From: JACCSI01 sp035575715
Lineage (GTDB): Bacteria > Acidobacteriota > Vicinamibacteria > Vicinamibacterales > UBA2999
NCBI GenBank assembly: GCA_035575715.1
Contig: DATLXN010000045.1
Coordinates: forward strand, 62,001 to 126,000
Reading direction: 5' to 3'
Length of the DNA stretch: 64,000 bases
The notes beneath the pieces are model-generated. The model had not been told where the DNA came from and did not search any database. It saw nothing but the letters and a program-made list of their open reading frames with translations. Shown piece after piece: positions 1 through 7,333 of the stretch; positions within the stretch are counted from its first letter, which is position 1, and each line of letters starts with the position of its first letter. The position numbers were made by a program, and so were the translations under genes.

Positions 1-268
1 CGCGTCCGGCGATCGCCGCCTGGTAAAGATGCCAGATCAGCGTCTTCTCTTTCAGCGGCAGCGCCGAAAACCCGTCCGCATAGAGCTGGATCACCGCGGC
101 GTCGTCTACGCGTTCCAATAAATATTTACGATCGGCGGGCGGTGACGACGGCGTCGTGGCCGCGACCGGGGCGGCGGTGGGGCCCGGGGACTGGTTGTTC
201 GCCGGCGTCTCGCGAGAGCAGGCGGCGACGCTCAGCAGTACGGCAATCGTCAGCGCTCGAGTCATCAT
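1..268 (-). CDS. Dipeptidyl-peptidase III-like (M49) lipoprotein, N-terminal part only
   Basis: Partial gene whose start is in the window; the rest lies beyond base 1. The reading frame opens at an ATG ATG pair (268 or 265) and stays open for 89 codons. It begins with a short hydrophobic segment ending in the lipobox-like LSVAAC, then a Pro/Ala/Thr-rich linker. The conserved opening of bacterial M49 peptidases follows, including LLERVDDAAVIQLYADGF and LPLKEKTLIWHLYQAA at residues about 50-85. M49 enzymes release dipeptides from peptide N-termini with zinc; the zinc motif would lie outside the window. It is divergent from the gene at 326. A TATCGT hexamer sits 6 nt before the ATG, suggesting a leaderless message. 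The family call rests only on the N-terminal pattern. Confidence 0.68.
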   Translation of the reverse strand, partial: MMTRALTIAVLLSVAACSRETPANNQSPGPTAAPVAATTPSSPPADRKYLLERVDDAAVIQLYADGFSALPLKEKTLIWHLYQAAIAGR

Positions 269-274
269 CACAAG

Positions 275-280
275 ACGATA
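275..280 (-). promoter_or_regulatory. Putative -10 box (TATCGT) 6 nt from start codon
   Basis: On the minus strand TATCGT is followed by six bases and then the ATG at 268. That spacing places the expected transcription start at or next to the A of the ATG. No purine-rich ribosome-binding site fits between. Weak on its own; it gains weight from similar arrangements elsewhere in the window. Confidence 0.35.
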
Positions 281-313
281 CCGGAAGGCTGCCGCGATGG
301 CGAAACGATCGCC

Positions 314-319
314 TAAAAT
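314..319 (+). promoter_or_regulatory. Putative -10 box (TAAAAT) 6 nt from start codon
   Basis: TAAAAT is a near-consensus -10 hexamer and lies six bases before the ATG at 326. The intervening bases are AGGGGG, which could also act as a ribosome-binding site too close to the start. A leaderless transcript is the simplest reading. Confidence 0.45.
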
Positions 320-325
320 AGGGGG

Positions 326-772
326 ATGGATGGGCTTGGCCGGTCGCTCATTGTTCTTCTCGTCAGCGTCGCGTCGATCTGGGCGGCGCACAGCGACGCC
401 GTTGGTGCACAACAGAAATTGCTGGCCGCAACAGAGGCGTGGATCCTCGCGCCCAGGACCGGTGAGACGATGACAACGGCTTTTGCGATCATCGACAACC
501 CGACGATGTATGACGTGTATCTCGTGTCGGCGTCGACCGATGTCGCGGGAAGGGTGCAGTTCCGGCAGAAGAGCAAAGTGGCCGCGATGCCAGAAACCGT
601 CAGCGAAGTGAACGCGCCGGCTTTCGGCAAAGCCGAACTCACCGCCGAGGGCGTCCACCTCGCCTTGATCGACCTCAAGCGGCCGCTCAAGGACGGCGAG
701 ACCATCACCATCTCGTTCGCCGCGGATAACGGGTCGGTCATCACGGCGTCAGCGACCGTCCGCGGAAAGTAG
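326..772 (+). CDS. PCu(A)C-family-like periplasmic protein with lost copper ligands
   Basis: 148-residue exported protein with a signal peptide of about 28 residues ending near AHSDAVGA. The rest follows the cupredoxin-like PCu(A)C copper chaperone fold order: a TMTTAFAIIDN strand, the YLVSASTDVAGRV turn, and the C-terminal segment VHLALIDLKRPLKDGETITI. Classical members bind Cu(I) with an H-x-M pair in the middle and H-x-M near the C-terminal strand. Here the middle pair is QFRQK and the last reads VHLAL, so the usual methionines are missing. It may be a divergent or non-copper member. Seven bases separate it from the PAP2 gene, so the two are probably cotranscribed. Confidence 0.65.
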   Translation: MDGLGRSLIVLLVSVASIWAAHSDAVGAQQKLLAATEAWILAPRTGETMTTAFAIIDNPTMYDVYLVSASTDVAGRVQFRQKSKVAAMPETVSEVNAPAFGKAELTAEGVHLALIDLKRPLKDGETITISFAADNGSVITASATVRGK

Positions 773-779
773 GCCACCA

Positions 780-1400
780 GTGCGTCCCGCTTCAACCACC
801 TCCCTGCTGGCGGGTGCCGCCGGCGCCGCCGGTGCCTTTGTGTTGCTGGCAGCCGCGGTCGCGCGCCACGACCTCAAGCCACTCGATAAGACGGTCCGCG
901 ACAGCGTCCCCGACGCGCGTACCACCAAGGGCAAGACCGCCGCGAACGTCGTCGGTCCGGTCGGAAAGGAATGGCTGCTTCTACCCGTCGCCGTCGGCGT
1001 GACCGGCTACCTTTGGCACCGTGGCGCTGGCGCGGCGTCGTTTGTGCCGGTAGTGGCGGCCGCTACGGCGGCAGGCGCCAACCTGCTCTTTGAAGAGCAT
1101 CTCGATATCCAGCATCCGCCGCCCGGACATCCCAAGCGTCGCGAGCCGAGTTTCCCCAGCGGGCATGCACTGCAGACGACCGCCGTCGGGCTCACGACTG
1201 CCTACGTGTTGGCGCGTGAAGCAGAGGTCAACTCCGGCCCTGCCTTCGCGGCGGCGGCATTTCTGTCAGTGCTGTCACCAGCCGGTCGCGTGTATCTCGA
1301 TCGCCACTGGCTGAGCGATGTCGTCGGCGGATGGCTCGCGGGTCTAGCGGCAGCGGCGCTGTCCAGTGCCGCCTACGAAACGTTACGCCCGCGTTCGTAA
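780..1400 (+). CDS. PAP2-superfamily membrane phosphatase
   Basis: 206-residue integral membrane protein starting at a GTG seven bases after the preceding stop. It has several hydrophobic helices and the PAP2 signature: KRREPSFPSGHAL (PSGH at residues 126-129) and a later segment with Arg170, His176 and Asp180 (GRVYLDRHWLSD). PAP2 enzymes remove phosphate from lipids such as phosphatidate or undecaprenyl pyrophosphate. The first motif is loose, with the expected Lys and Arg crowded just before PSGH, so the substrate cannot be assigned. It ends tail-to-tail with the FMN reductase, the stops overlapping by 18 bases. Confidence 0.85.
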   Translation: MRPASTTSLLAGAAGAAGAFVLLAAAVARHDLKPLDKTVRDSVPDARTTKGKTAANVVGPVGKEWLLLPVAVGVTGYLWHRGAGAASFVPVVAAATAAGANLLFEEHLDIQHPPPGHPKRREPSFPSGHALQTTAVGLTTAYVLAREAEVNSGPAFAAAAFLSVLSPAGRVYLDRHWLSDVVGGWLAGLAAAALSSAAYETLRPRS

Positions 1401-1946
1401 CGTCTGCATCGCTTCGCCCCAGGCGATCACTTCGTCAAACAGTGTCTTCAGTGTTTGCTCGTGTCGTGCCGCCGGCTTGAACACTGAATAGTTCTCAAAG
1501 TCGGTGGCCAGCGCGAGCGTCACTTGTGCGCGCACGTCGGCGATCTTGATCTCTGCCATGATCTGCCGCAGATGTTCGACCGCGCGCGTCCCGCCGGCCC
1601 CGCCGTAGGAGACAAACCCCGCAGCCTTGTTGTTCCACTCGCGATACAGAAAATCGATGGCGTTCTTCAGGGCGCCGGAGGTGCTGTGGTTGTATTCCGG
1701 CGTGACGAAGACGAAAGCATCACAGCTGTCGATTTTTGCCGCCCACGTCTTTGTGTGTTCTTTGCTGTACTTGCCTTGCGACGCGGGAATCGGTTCGTCG
1801 AGCAACGGCAGATTGAAATCCTTGATATCGACGAGTTCGAATTGGGCATCGGTCCGCTTCTGTGCGTGCTCGTTGACCCACTTGGCGACGGCTTCGCCGT
1901 TGCGGCCGGGACGCGTCGAACCGAGGATGATGGCGACCTTAATCAT
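1383..1946 (-). CDS. NADPH-dependent FMN reductase (flavodoxin-like)
   Basis: 187-residue soluble flavoprotein. The chosen ATG at 1946 gives the family's usual N-terminus, MIKVAIILGSTRPGRNGE, with the phosphate-binding loop GSTRPGR at residues 9-15. A longer frame exists but its extra 36 residues do not look like this family. The FMN-contact segment PEYNHSTSGALKNAIDFL and the later YGGAGGTRAVEHL complete the fold. These enzymes reduce FMN or quinones and azo compounds with NAD(P)H; the true substrate is unknown. Its start overlaps the stop of the upstream NAGPA gene (ATGATTAA), implying translational coupling. Confidence 0.88.
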   Translation of the reverse strand: MIKVAIILGSTRPGRNGEAVAKWVNEHAQKRTDAQFELVDIKDFNLPLLDEPIPASQGKYSKEHTKTWAAKIDSCDAFVFVTPEYNHSTSGALKNAIDFLYREWNNKAAGFVSYGGAGGTRAVEHLRQIMAEIKIADVRAQVTLALATDFENYSVFKPAARHEQTLKTLFDEVIAWGEAMQTLRTRA

Positions 1947-3120
1947 GCGGACTCCGTGGTGAGGGTGACGATGGCACTGATGACCGGACAATGATCGCAT
2001 CACTGACCAGGCGCTCACCAGTCGGATCCGATGGTCGATTGGCGAGTTGGCCATCGATGACCATCGCCGTCGACCCGCCGCCGTCGAGGTTGATTGCTTC
2101 GCGCGCGCCCAAACTAATCAGCGTGCGCGCCAGCTCGACGAGCGACATCCCGACACTGGCCTGTTGACGTCCATCCACCACGACGAGCAGCGCACGGCCA
2201 TCGGCCATCGTCGCGATCGCGGTGCGGGGGTGACGGTCAGTTGCGAAGCCCGGCAGCATGCGTTCGCGGGCGGCGGTCACATCGACGCGGCCGTGAGTGA
2301 CCAGCTTGGGGCCGGCGCCGAGGATGTCTTCGGCATCGGTCCACGGATTCCGCGCGGCCCGTGTTGGCGGGCGCAGTGTCATGGTGTGGCGCACGCTCAC
2401 TCCCGGCCGCGCTGTCCGGCGCAACCACGCCGCGGCCGCGCCGCGCGCCGACAGCACGAAGCCGTCGCTGGGAATCGCGCTGCGGCCGGCGGCATCGCGA
2501 ATCTCGGTGACGCGGTTGCTCCGGACAATCACTTCAATGCCGGTCGCGTCGGTCAGCGTGGTCGCGCCGAGTTCCGGAGTAAACACGATCAGTTGCTGGT
2601 CGCCGCGCGCGCGATTGACGCCGTCAATCTTGCGGCGCTGATTGCCGACCGTCACCGAGGCGTCCCACACGACGTGCCCGAATACCAGCTGGGTGGCCGG
2701 GCCGGCGCGACGAAAACCAACCGCGGCCCGGGCACGGTCCGGCTCACTGAGCACGCGGCCGTCGATTTGCACGGTGCCGGTCGAGTCACCCGAAAAGGTC
2801 CCGCCGGTCCTGAAATAGCCGCCGTTGACCGCGGCAATCGCCCCGGTGCGGGCGGCGAGCGCCGATGTCGTCTCCAATCCGATCGCCTTACCCGTCGCGC
2901 GCACGGCATCCAGACGATTCCGGGTGAGGTCGACCCGAAGCGCGTGGATCACCCAGGGGCCAGCCGCCGCGGCGACATCTTGGCCGCGAGTAATCCGCGC
3001 ATGGTCGATTCCAGCACTGACCGCGCGCCACGCCGGCGGCAGCGGCGCCTGCGCCGAGGCGAGCGACAGGGTCGCGGTGACCAATACCGTGACGAACGTG
3101 ACTCGCTGCACCACCTGCAT
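1939..3120 (-). CDS. Secreted phosphodiester glycosidase family protein (NAGPA domain)
   Basis: 393-residue exported protein with a signal peptide ending around LASAQA. The NAGPA/DUF2233 core is visible: IAAVNGGYF at residues 95-103, a long middle region, GAGPKLVTHG, and the C-terminal block AINLDGGGSTAMVIDG followed by NRPSDPTGERLVSDAI. The family takes its name from the human uncovering enzyme, which cleaves GlcNAc-1-phosphodiesters. Bacterial members are envelope or exopolysaccharide proteins of mostly unknown substrate. It probably leads the two-gene operon with the FMN reductase. The start at 3120 has TACGGT six bases upstream and no clear ribosome-binding site. Confidence 0.87.
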   Translation of the reverse strand: MQVVQRVTFVTVLVTATLSLASAQAPLPPAWRAVSAGIDHARITRGQDVAAAAGPWVIHALRVDLTRNRLDAVRATGKAIGLETTSALAARTGAIAAVNGGYFRTGGTFSGDSTGTVQIDGRVLSEPDRARAAVGFRRAGPATQLVFGHVVWDASVTVGNQRRKIDGVNRARGDQQLIVFTPELGATTLTDATGIEVIVRSNRVTEIRDAAGRSAIPSDGFVLSARGAAAAWLRRTARPGVSVRHTMTLRPPTRAARNPWTDAEDILGAGPKLVTHGRVDVTAARERMLPGFATDRHPRTAIATMADGRALLVVVDGRQQASVGMSLVELARTLISLGAREAINLDGGGSTAMVIDGQLANRPSDPTGERLVSDAIIVRSSVPSSPSPRSPHD

Positions 3121-3126
3121 ACCGCC

Positions 3127-3132
3127 ACCGTA
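3127..3132 (-). promoter_or_regulatory. Weak -10-like box (TACGGT) 6 nt from start codon
   Basis: Minus-strand TACGGT precedes the ATG at 3120 by six bases. Only T1, A2 and T6 match a -10 box, so the single site is weak. It is listed because the spacing repeats elsewhere in the window. Confidence 0.25.
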
Positions 3133-3234
3133 TCACCGGCTGCGCGCCTCGCACAGCGGACAACCGGGCTTGTCAATTACCTCCTCCTCTTATCCAATAG
3201 AGCTTCAATGCCCGACACGCTGGCGGTCAGCGAG

Positions 3235-3257
3235 TCAGGGATCAGGGATCAGGGATC
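3235..3257 (+). repeat. Heptamer array TCAGGGA x3 abutting a start codon
   Basis: Three perfect copies of a 7-base unit end directly at the ATG at 3258. The AGGGA inside the second copy lies about nine bases from the ATG and could serve as a ribosome-binding site. The same heptamer, in the same orientation, recurs just after the stop codon at 52543. Confidence 0.85.
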
Positions 3258-3572
3258 ATGATGACCCTCGCCCTGACCGTGATCGTGACGCTCGCTATCG
3301 CGGCTCCGGCCATGGCCGGAGCCGAAGCCCTCAACGGCACGCTCGTGTGTGCCAAGTGCGCGCTCAAGAAAGCCGACGCCCACGAATGCCAGGACGTCTT
3401 GATCGTCACCGCGCCACAAGGCGCCAAGGTCGAGTATTACGTGACCAAGAACGAGGTTGCGGAGAAGTCCGGCGAGGCCTGCACCCTCGAGATCAAGGCG
3501 ACCGTGACTGGTGCGGTGTCCGAGAAGGACGGCCGCAAGTGGATTACGCCGACGAAGATCGAGAAGCACTAG
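3258..3572 (+). CDS. Small secreted protein with CxxC and two further cysteines
   Basis: 104-residue exported protein. A signal peptide of about 20 residues ends at APAMAGA. The mature part opens with LNGTLVCAKCALKKADAHEC, that is CxxC, then a spaced Cys, and a fourth Cys later (GEACTLEI). After this come short beta-rich segments typical of a small OB-like or beta-sandwich domain. Four cysteines in this layout suggest two disulfides or metal binding. I recognise the pattern from unannotated secreted proteins (DUF6370-like) but cannot name a function. The ribosome-binding site appears to come from the upstream heptamer array. It overlaps the acyl-CoA synthetase tail-to-tail by 29 bases. Confidence 0.7.
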   Translation: MMTLALTVIVTLAIAAPAMAGAEALNGTLVCAKCALKKADAHECQDVLIVTAPQGAKVEYYVTKNEVAEKSGEACTLEIKATVTGAVSEKDGRKWITPTKIEKH

Positions 3573-5202
3573 CGGCGGCTATCGCCCGCAGGTCCTCCTC
3601 GTGCGCTTGGCGCAGCTTGTACTTCTGGATCTTGCCTGACGCGGTCAGCGGAAACGCGTCAACGAGGCGCACGAACCGCGGAATTTTGAATCGCGCCAGC
3701 CGGTCGCGGCAGAATGACGCGACGTCCGCGGTGTCCACAGACTTACCGGCCCGCGGCCGAATCGCGGCCGCGACATCCTCGCCGAAGACTTCGCTTGCAA
3801 TCGCGTACACCGACACATCGGCGACGTCCGGATGCTGGCGCAGTAGGTCTTCGATTTCCTTCGGCGCGACATTCTCGCCGCCGCGGATAATCACGTCTTT
3901 GATGCGCCCGGTGATTCGCACATTCCCTGCCGTATCGATCGACGCCTGATCGCCGCTGCGCAGCCAGCCATCGGCGGTGATCGCTGCGGCGGTGTGATCG
4001 GGCATGTTGTAGTAGCCCTTCATCACCACGTAGCCACGCGCCCACAATTCGCCGCGTTCACCCTCCGCGACATCATTGCCTGTCGCCGGGTCAACAATGC
4101 GTAACTCGATCTCCGGCATGACCTTGCCGACGGTCTGGGTGCGTTCGCTGAGGCTGGCGTCGCGCGGCGTCTGGGTCAGCCCCGGCGACGTCTCGGTCAA
4201 GCCATAAGCAATCGTCAACTCCGGCAGATGCATCGTCTCCATCACCCGGCGCATCAACGGCTCAGGGCATAACGCGCCGGCCATCACGCCGGTGCGTAAC
4301 GACGACAGGTCAAAGCGCGCGAACTCGGGGTCCTCCAGTTCGGCAAGAAACATCGTGGGCACGCCGTACAGCGCGGTGCAACGTTCGCGCGCGACGGTTT
4401 CGAGCACGCGGCGTGGCTCAAACGCTTCGACCGGACAGAGACAGGCGCCGTGTGTATACGCGCCGAGCACGCCGATCACGCAGCCGAAACAATGAAACAG
4501 CGGCACGCACAGGCACAGGCGATCGGCCGGCGTGAACCCGATCCCGTGCGCCAGCCAATAGCCGTTATTGACGATGTTGCGGCTCGATAGCATCACACCC
4601 TTGGGAAATCCGGTCGTCCCCGAGGTGTATTGCATGTTGATCACATCGTCGAGTCCAATGGCGGATTCGCGCGCGTCGATCGTCTCATCCGTGACCGAGG
4701 AGTTGGCGTCCCGCAAGGACGCGAATGGGGTGACGTCGTCTGGGCAGTCATCGCCGACCAAGAAGATCTGCCGCAAGAGCGGCCAGCGCGCCGCGCGGTG
4801 CCCGCCGATCGCGCCGAGACTACGCAACTCGTCGAGATAATCGACGCCGCGAAAGCCGCGGATCGTGATCAGCACTGACGTGTCGCTCTGGCGCAGCAGA
4901 TATTCAATCTCGCTGGCCCGCAGCGCCGTATTCACCGTGACCAGGACGGCGCCGATCTTGGCGAGCGCGAACTGGAGCACGACCCACTCCGGCACGTTGG
5001 TCGCCCACACCGCAACGCGGTCGCCAGCCTGGACGCCCGCGCCGACCAGGCCGCGCGCAACCAACCGCGCTTCGTCATTGAGTTGCTTGAAGGTGAACCG
5101 CTTCGACGGCTCGGCGTAAATCAACGCCTCGTGATCCGGCAGTGCTTCGGCCAGCCGTGTCAGGAGGGCGCCAACGGTCACATCGCGATAGGGCGGATTC
5201 AT
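3544..5202 (-). CDS. Acyl-CoA synthetase (AMP-forming)
   Basis: 552-residue soluble adenylating enzyme. The AMP-binding P-loop YTSGTTGFPKG is at residues 192-202. The YGLTETSP motif, the hinge region GELWARGYVVMKGYY, the DGWLRSGD motif and the C-terminal catalytic-lysine block PLTASGKIQKYKLRQ are all present. Length and motif order match fatty-acid-CoA ligases and 2-3-methylcitrate-type acyl-CoA synthetases. It makes an acyl-adenylate and transfers the acyl group to CoA; chain length cannot be read from sequence. It begins with MNPPYRDVTVG. The gene stands alone, with a 57-base spacer to the next minus-strand gene. Confidence 0.9.
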   Translation of the reverse strand: MNPPYRDVTVGALLTRLAEALPDHEALIYAEPSKRFTFKQLNDEARLVARGLVGAGVQAGDRVAVWATNVPEWVVLQFALAKIGAVLVTVNTALRASEIEYLLRQSDTSVLITIRGFRGVDYLDELRSLGAIGGHRAARWPLLRQIFLVGDDCPDDVTPFASLRDANSSVTDETIDARESAIGLDDVINMQYTSGTTGFPKGVMLSSRNIVNNGYWLAHGIGFTPADRLCLCVPLFHCFGCVIGVLGAYTHGACLCPVEAFEPRRVLETVARERCTALYGVPTMFLAELEDPEFARFDLSSLRTGVMAGALCPEPLMRRVMETMHLPELTIAYGLTETSPGLTQTPRDASLSERTQTVGKVMPEIELRIVDPATGNDVAEGERGELWARGYVVMKGYYNMPDHTAAAITADGWLRSGDQASIDTAGNVRITGRIKDVIIRGGENVAPKEIEDLLRQHPDVADVSVYAIASEVFGEDVAAAIRPRAGKSVDTADVASFCRDRLARFKIPRFVRLVDAFPLTASGKIQKYKLRQAHEEDLRAIAAASASRSSSA

Positions 5203-5213
5203 GCCGCGCGGCC

Positions 5214-5267
5214 TGTTATCTGCGTCATCTGTGTGAGGTATCTATCCGCGCTATCCGCGTCACTCAC
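5214..5267. repeat. Loose 9-bp-period repeat between genes
   Basis: The spacer between the minus-strand genes holds two exact copies of CTATCCGCG (5242-5250 and 5251-5259) preceded by related words such as TATCTGCG and CATCTGTG at about nine-base steps. A similar ATCTGCG-type spacer follows the HupE gene near 61.7 kb. Confidence 0.6.
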
Positions 5268-5679
5268 GCAACAGCCAGACGCGAAGGTAAGTGACGTGCA
5301 GAAACACCATCAAGAGCCAGCCCGCCTCGGGCATGCCGGTGCCGCACTGGACTCGCACTTGTTCGCCGGGCGCGACATCGACGGTGAGTGTCCGCGTGAA
5401 CATCGTGTTGAAGACGCGCACGGTGTGTGGTCCAGGCTCGATCGGCCGCGAGATGGCGTCACCGTAACGGATCTTCCCCATCGCCTCGTCGTCAATCCAC
5501 ACATAGATCTGGCGATCTTGAAAGTCGTTGGGCGAGGTCCGGCGCACCACGATCGCGGTCTCAGGGACGACGCCCCCGTGCCGCGGCAGATCGGCGTCGC
5601 GTTGCCACGCGCGTTCAAAATCGGCGCGATCGAAGCTGATCTCTGGCGCGTCGACGACGGAAGCGGTGGTGACTTTCAT
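5260..5679 (-). CDS. Conserved hypothetical protein, beta-rich with C-terminal hydrophobic segment
   Basis: 139 residues, function not recognised. There is no N-terminal signal. The centre (IVVRRTSPNDFQDRQIYVWI) and IEPGPHTVRVFNTMFTRTLTVDV look like a small Ig/PEGA-like beta-sandwich of the kind that ends in a carrier or anchor. The C-terminus GWLLMVFLHVTYLRVWLLRE is hydrophobic and could be a membrane helix with basic residues at its end. Its start region faces the D-aminoacylase gene, and the two share an AT-rich promoter area (TAGAAT / ATTCTA at 5702-5707). Confidence 0.6.
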   Translation of the reverse strand: MKVTTASVVDAPEISFDRADFERAWQRDADLPRHGGVVPETAIVVRRTSPNDFQDRQIYVWIDDEAMGKIRYGDAISRPIEPGPHTVRVFNTMFTRTLTVDVAPGEQVRVQCGTGMPEAGWLLMVFLHVTYLRVWLLRE

Positions 5680-5701
5680 TGCCGGGGTCGCCTCGTCCGC
5701 C

Positions 5702-5707
5702 TAGAAT
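5702..5707 (+). promoter_or_regulatory. Putative -10 box (TAGAAT) 10 nt from start codon
   Basis: TAGAAT lies ten bases before the ATG of the D-aminoacylase gene in the divergent spacer. A leader of at most a few bases is expected, and there is no ribosome-binding site. Confidence 0.4.
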
Positions 5708-5717
5708 ACCCGACACC

Positions 5718-7289
5718 ATGCGCACCTTTGCGACCAGTCTGATTCTTGCCGCCGCGCTGCTCACGACCGGCACGGCGCAGCAGTCGTTCGATGTGCTTAT
5801 CCGTGGCGGACGCGTCGTCGATGGCACGGGCGCGCCGGCACGCCGTGCCGATGTCGGGATTAACGGCGGCACCATTGCCGCCGTCGGCGTCCTGACCGCG
5901 GCGACTGGACGCACGGCGATTGACGCCACCGGTCAGATCGTCGCGCCTGGATTTATCGACGTCCACACCCATGCCGACGAGATCGCGCAGCACCCGCTCG
6001 CGGAGCATTTCGTGCGCATGGGCGTCACCACGGTGATTGCCGGCAACTGCGGCGGGTCGGCGGACGATGTCGCGGCGGCGTTTGCAGCTATCGAGAAGGC
6101 CAGAGTGGCAGTCAATTACGCGACGCTGTTCGGGCATAACACGGTGCGGCGGGCGGTGATGGGCAGCGAGCGACGCCCGCCCACGGCCACCGAGCTCGCG
6201 CAGATGCAGCGGCTGGTCGGTCAGGCCATGGACGCCGGCGCCGTGGGCTTTTCGACCGGTCTGCAATACGTACCTGGCACCTATGCCGATCAGGCGGAGA
6301 TCGTCGCGCTGACGCGAACCGCGGCCCAACGCGGCGGTGTCTACGCCTCTCATCTCCGCAACGAAGGAACCGAGTTGGAGATTGCCGTTCGCGAAGCGCT
6401 GGCAATCGGGGAGGCGGCGCAGTGCCCCGTGCAGATTTCACATCTGAAAGTGGATGCACCCAGCCGCTGGGGCGCGAGCGCCAAGGCGCTGGCCTTGATT
6501 GACGCGGCGCGAGCCAAGGGCATGAAGGTCGCGGCCGACGTCTATCTCTACGACGCCGCCAGTTCGACCCTTGGTATCCGCTTCCCATCGTGGGCGCTCG
6601 AAGGCGGTCAGGAACAGATCAATCAGCGCCTGGATGATGCGGCGACCTGGGCGCGGATCAAAGACGAGATGCGCAAGCTGATTCGCGAGCGCGGTCTGGA
6701 GAGTTACGACTTCGCGCGCATCGCGTCGTATCGGAGCGACCCATCGTTGAACGGGCTGTCGATCCCGGCAGCGGCTGGTGCAGTTCTCGGCAAGAATGAT
6801 TTGGAGAGCCAATTCGAGATGATGCGGCGCATGTTGCGCGCCGGCGGCGCCTCGATGGTTTATCAATTCATGTCAGAGGGTGACATCGGGGCGATCCTTC
6901 GTCATCCGCAGGTCGCGATTGCGTCCGATAGCGGGTTGAATGTCATGGGCCAGGGCGTGCCGCATCCACGTGGCTACGGCAACACTGCGCGCGCGTTGGG
7001 CCGTTATGTGCGTGACCTGAAGACCATCGGCCTCGAAGAGGCGATCCGGAAAATGACGTCGCTCCCGGCCGAGCATTTCGGATTCCACGACCGCGGCATG
7101 CTGGCGGTCGGTAAGGCCGCTGACGTGGTGGTCTTCGACGCCGCACGCGTCACCGACCGCGCGACCTACGAGCGGCCGCATCAGTATCCCGACGGCATCG
7201 TCACGGTGCTGGTCAACGGCGTGGCGGTGCTGCAACAGGGGCAGCACACCAGCGCCCGCCCTGGCCGGATCGTCAGGCGGTCTAAATAA
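5718..7289 (+). CDS. Secreted N-acyl-D-amino-acid deacylase
   Basis: 523-residue exported amidohydrolase. The ATG at 5718 gives a clean signal peptide (MRTFATSLILAAALLTTGTA); an earlier in-frame start adds 13 non-signal residues. The D-aminoacylase pattern is clear: FDVLIRGGRVVDGTG, PGFIDVHTHAD (HxH metal ligands), a VIAGNCG segment, GFSTGLQYVPG, SHLRNEG, QISHLK, ASDSG near the C-terminal metal Asp, and the closing SLPAEHFGFHDRGMLAVGKAADVVVFD. The reaction frees D-amino acids from N-acyl derivatives, or D-residues in peptidoglycan-derived material, in the periplasm. The neighbouring hydrolases fit a peptide/cell-wall scavenging lifestyle. Confidence 0.92.
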   Translation: MRTFATSLILAAALLTTGTAQQSFDVLIRGGRVVDGTGAPARRADVGINGGTIAAVGVLTAATGRTAIDATGQIVAPGFIDVHTHADEIAQHPLAEHFVRMGVTTVIAGNCGGSADDVAAAFAAIEKARVAVNYATLFGHNTVRRAVMGSERRPPTATELAQMQRLVGQAMDAGAVGFSTGLQYVPGTYADQAEIVALTRTAAQRGGVYASHLRNEGTELEIAVREALAIGEAAQCPVQISHLKVDAPSRWGASAKALALIDAARAKGMKVAADVYLYDAASSTLGIRFPSWALEGGQEQINQRLDDAATWARIKDEMRKLIRERGLESYDFARIASYRSDPSLNGLSIPAAAGAVLGKNDLESQFEMMRRMLRAGGASMVYQFMSEGDIGAILRHPQVAIASDSGLNVMGQGVPHPRGYGNTARALGRYVRDLKTIGLEEAIRKMTSLPAEHFGFHDRGMLAVGKAADVVVFDAARVTDRATYERPHQYPDGIVTVLVNGVAVLQQGQHTSARPGRIVRRSK

Positions 7290-7300
7290 CGCAATGGTCT

Positions 7301-7331
7301 GGGCTGCTGTTCCTTAAATGCGATGCAGCCC
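7301..7331. terminator. Bidirectional stem-loop between convergent genes
   Basis: GGGCTGC (7301-7307) and GCAGCCC (7325-7331) form a perfect 7-bp stem with a 17-base AT-richer loop. It lies in the 44-base gap between the stop at 7289 (+) and the stop at 7334 (-). There is no U tract, so termination is inferred from position. Confidence 0.45.
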
Positions 7332-7333
7332 AA

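Noticed and set aside
2047..3261. 404-codon plus-strand frame antisense to the NAGPA gene
   Set aside because: Basic, low-complexity translation typical of a GC-rich shadow frame. The opposite strand has a clear protein family with signal peptide.
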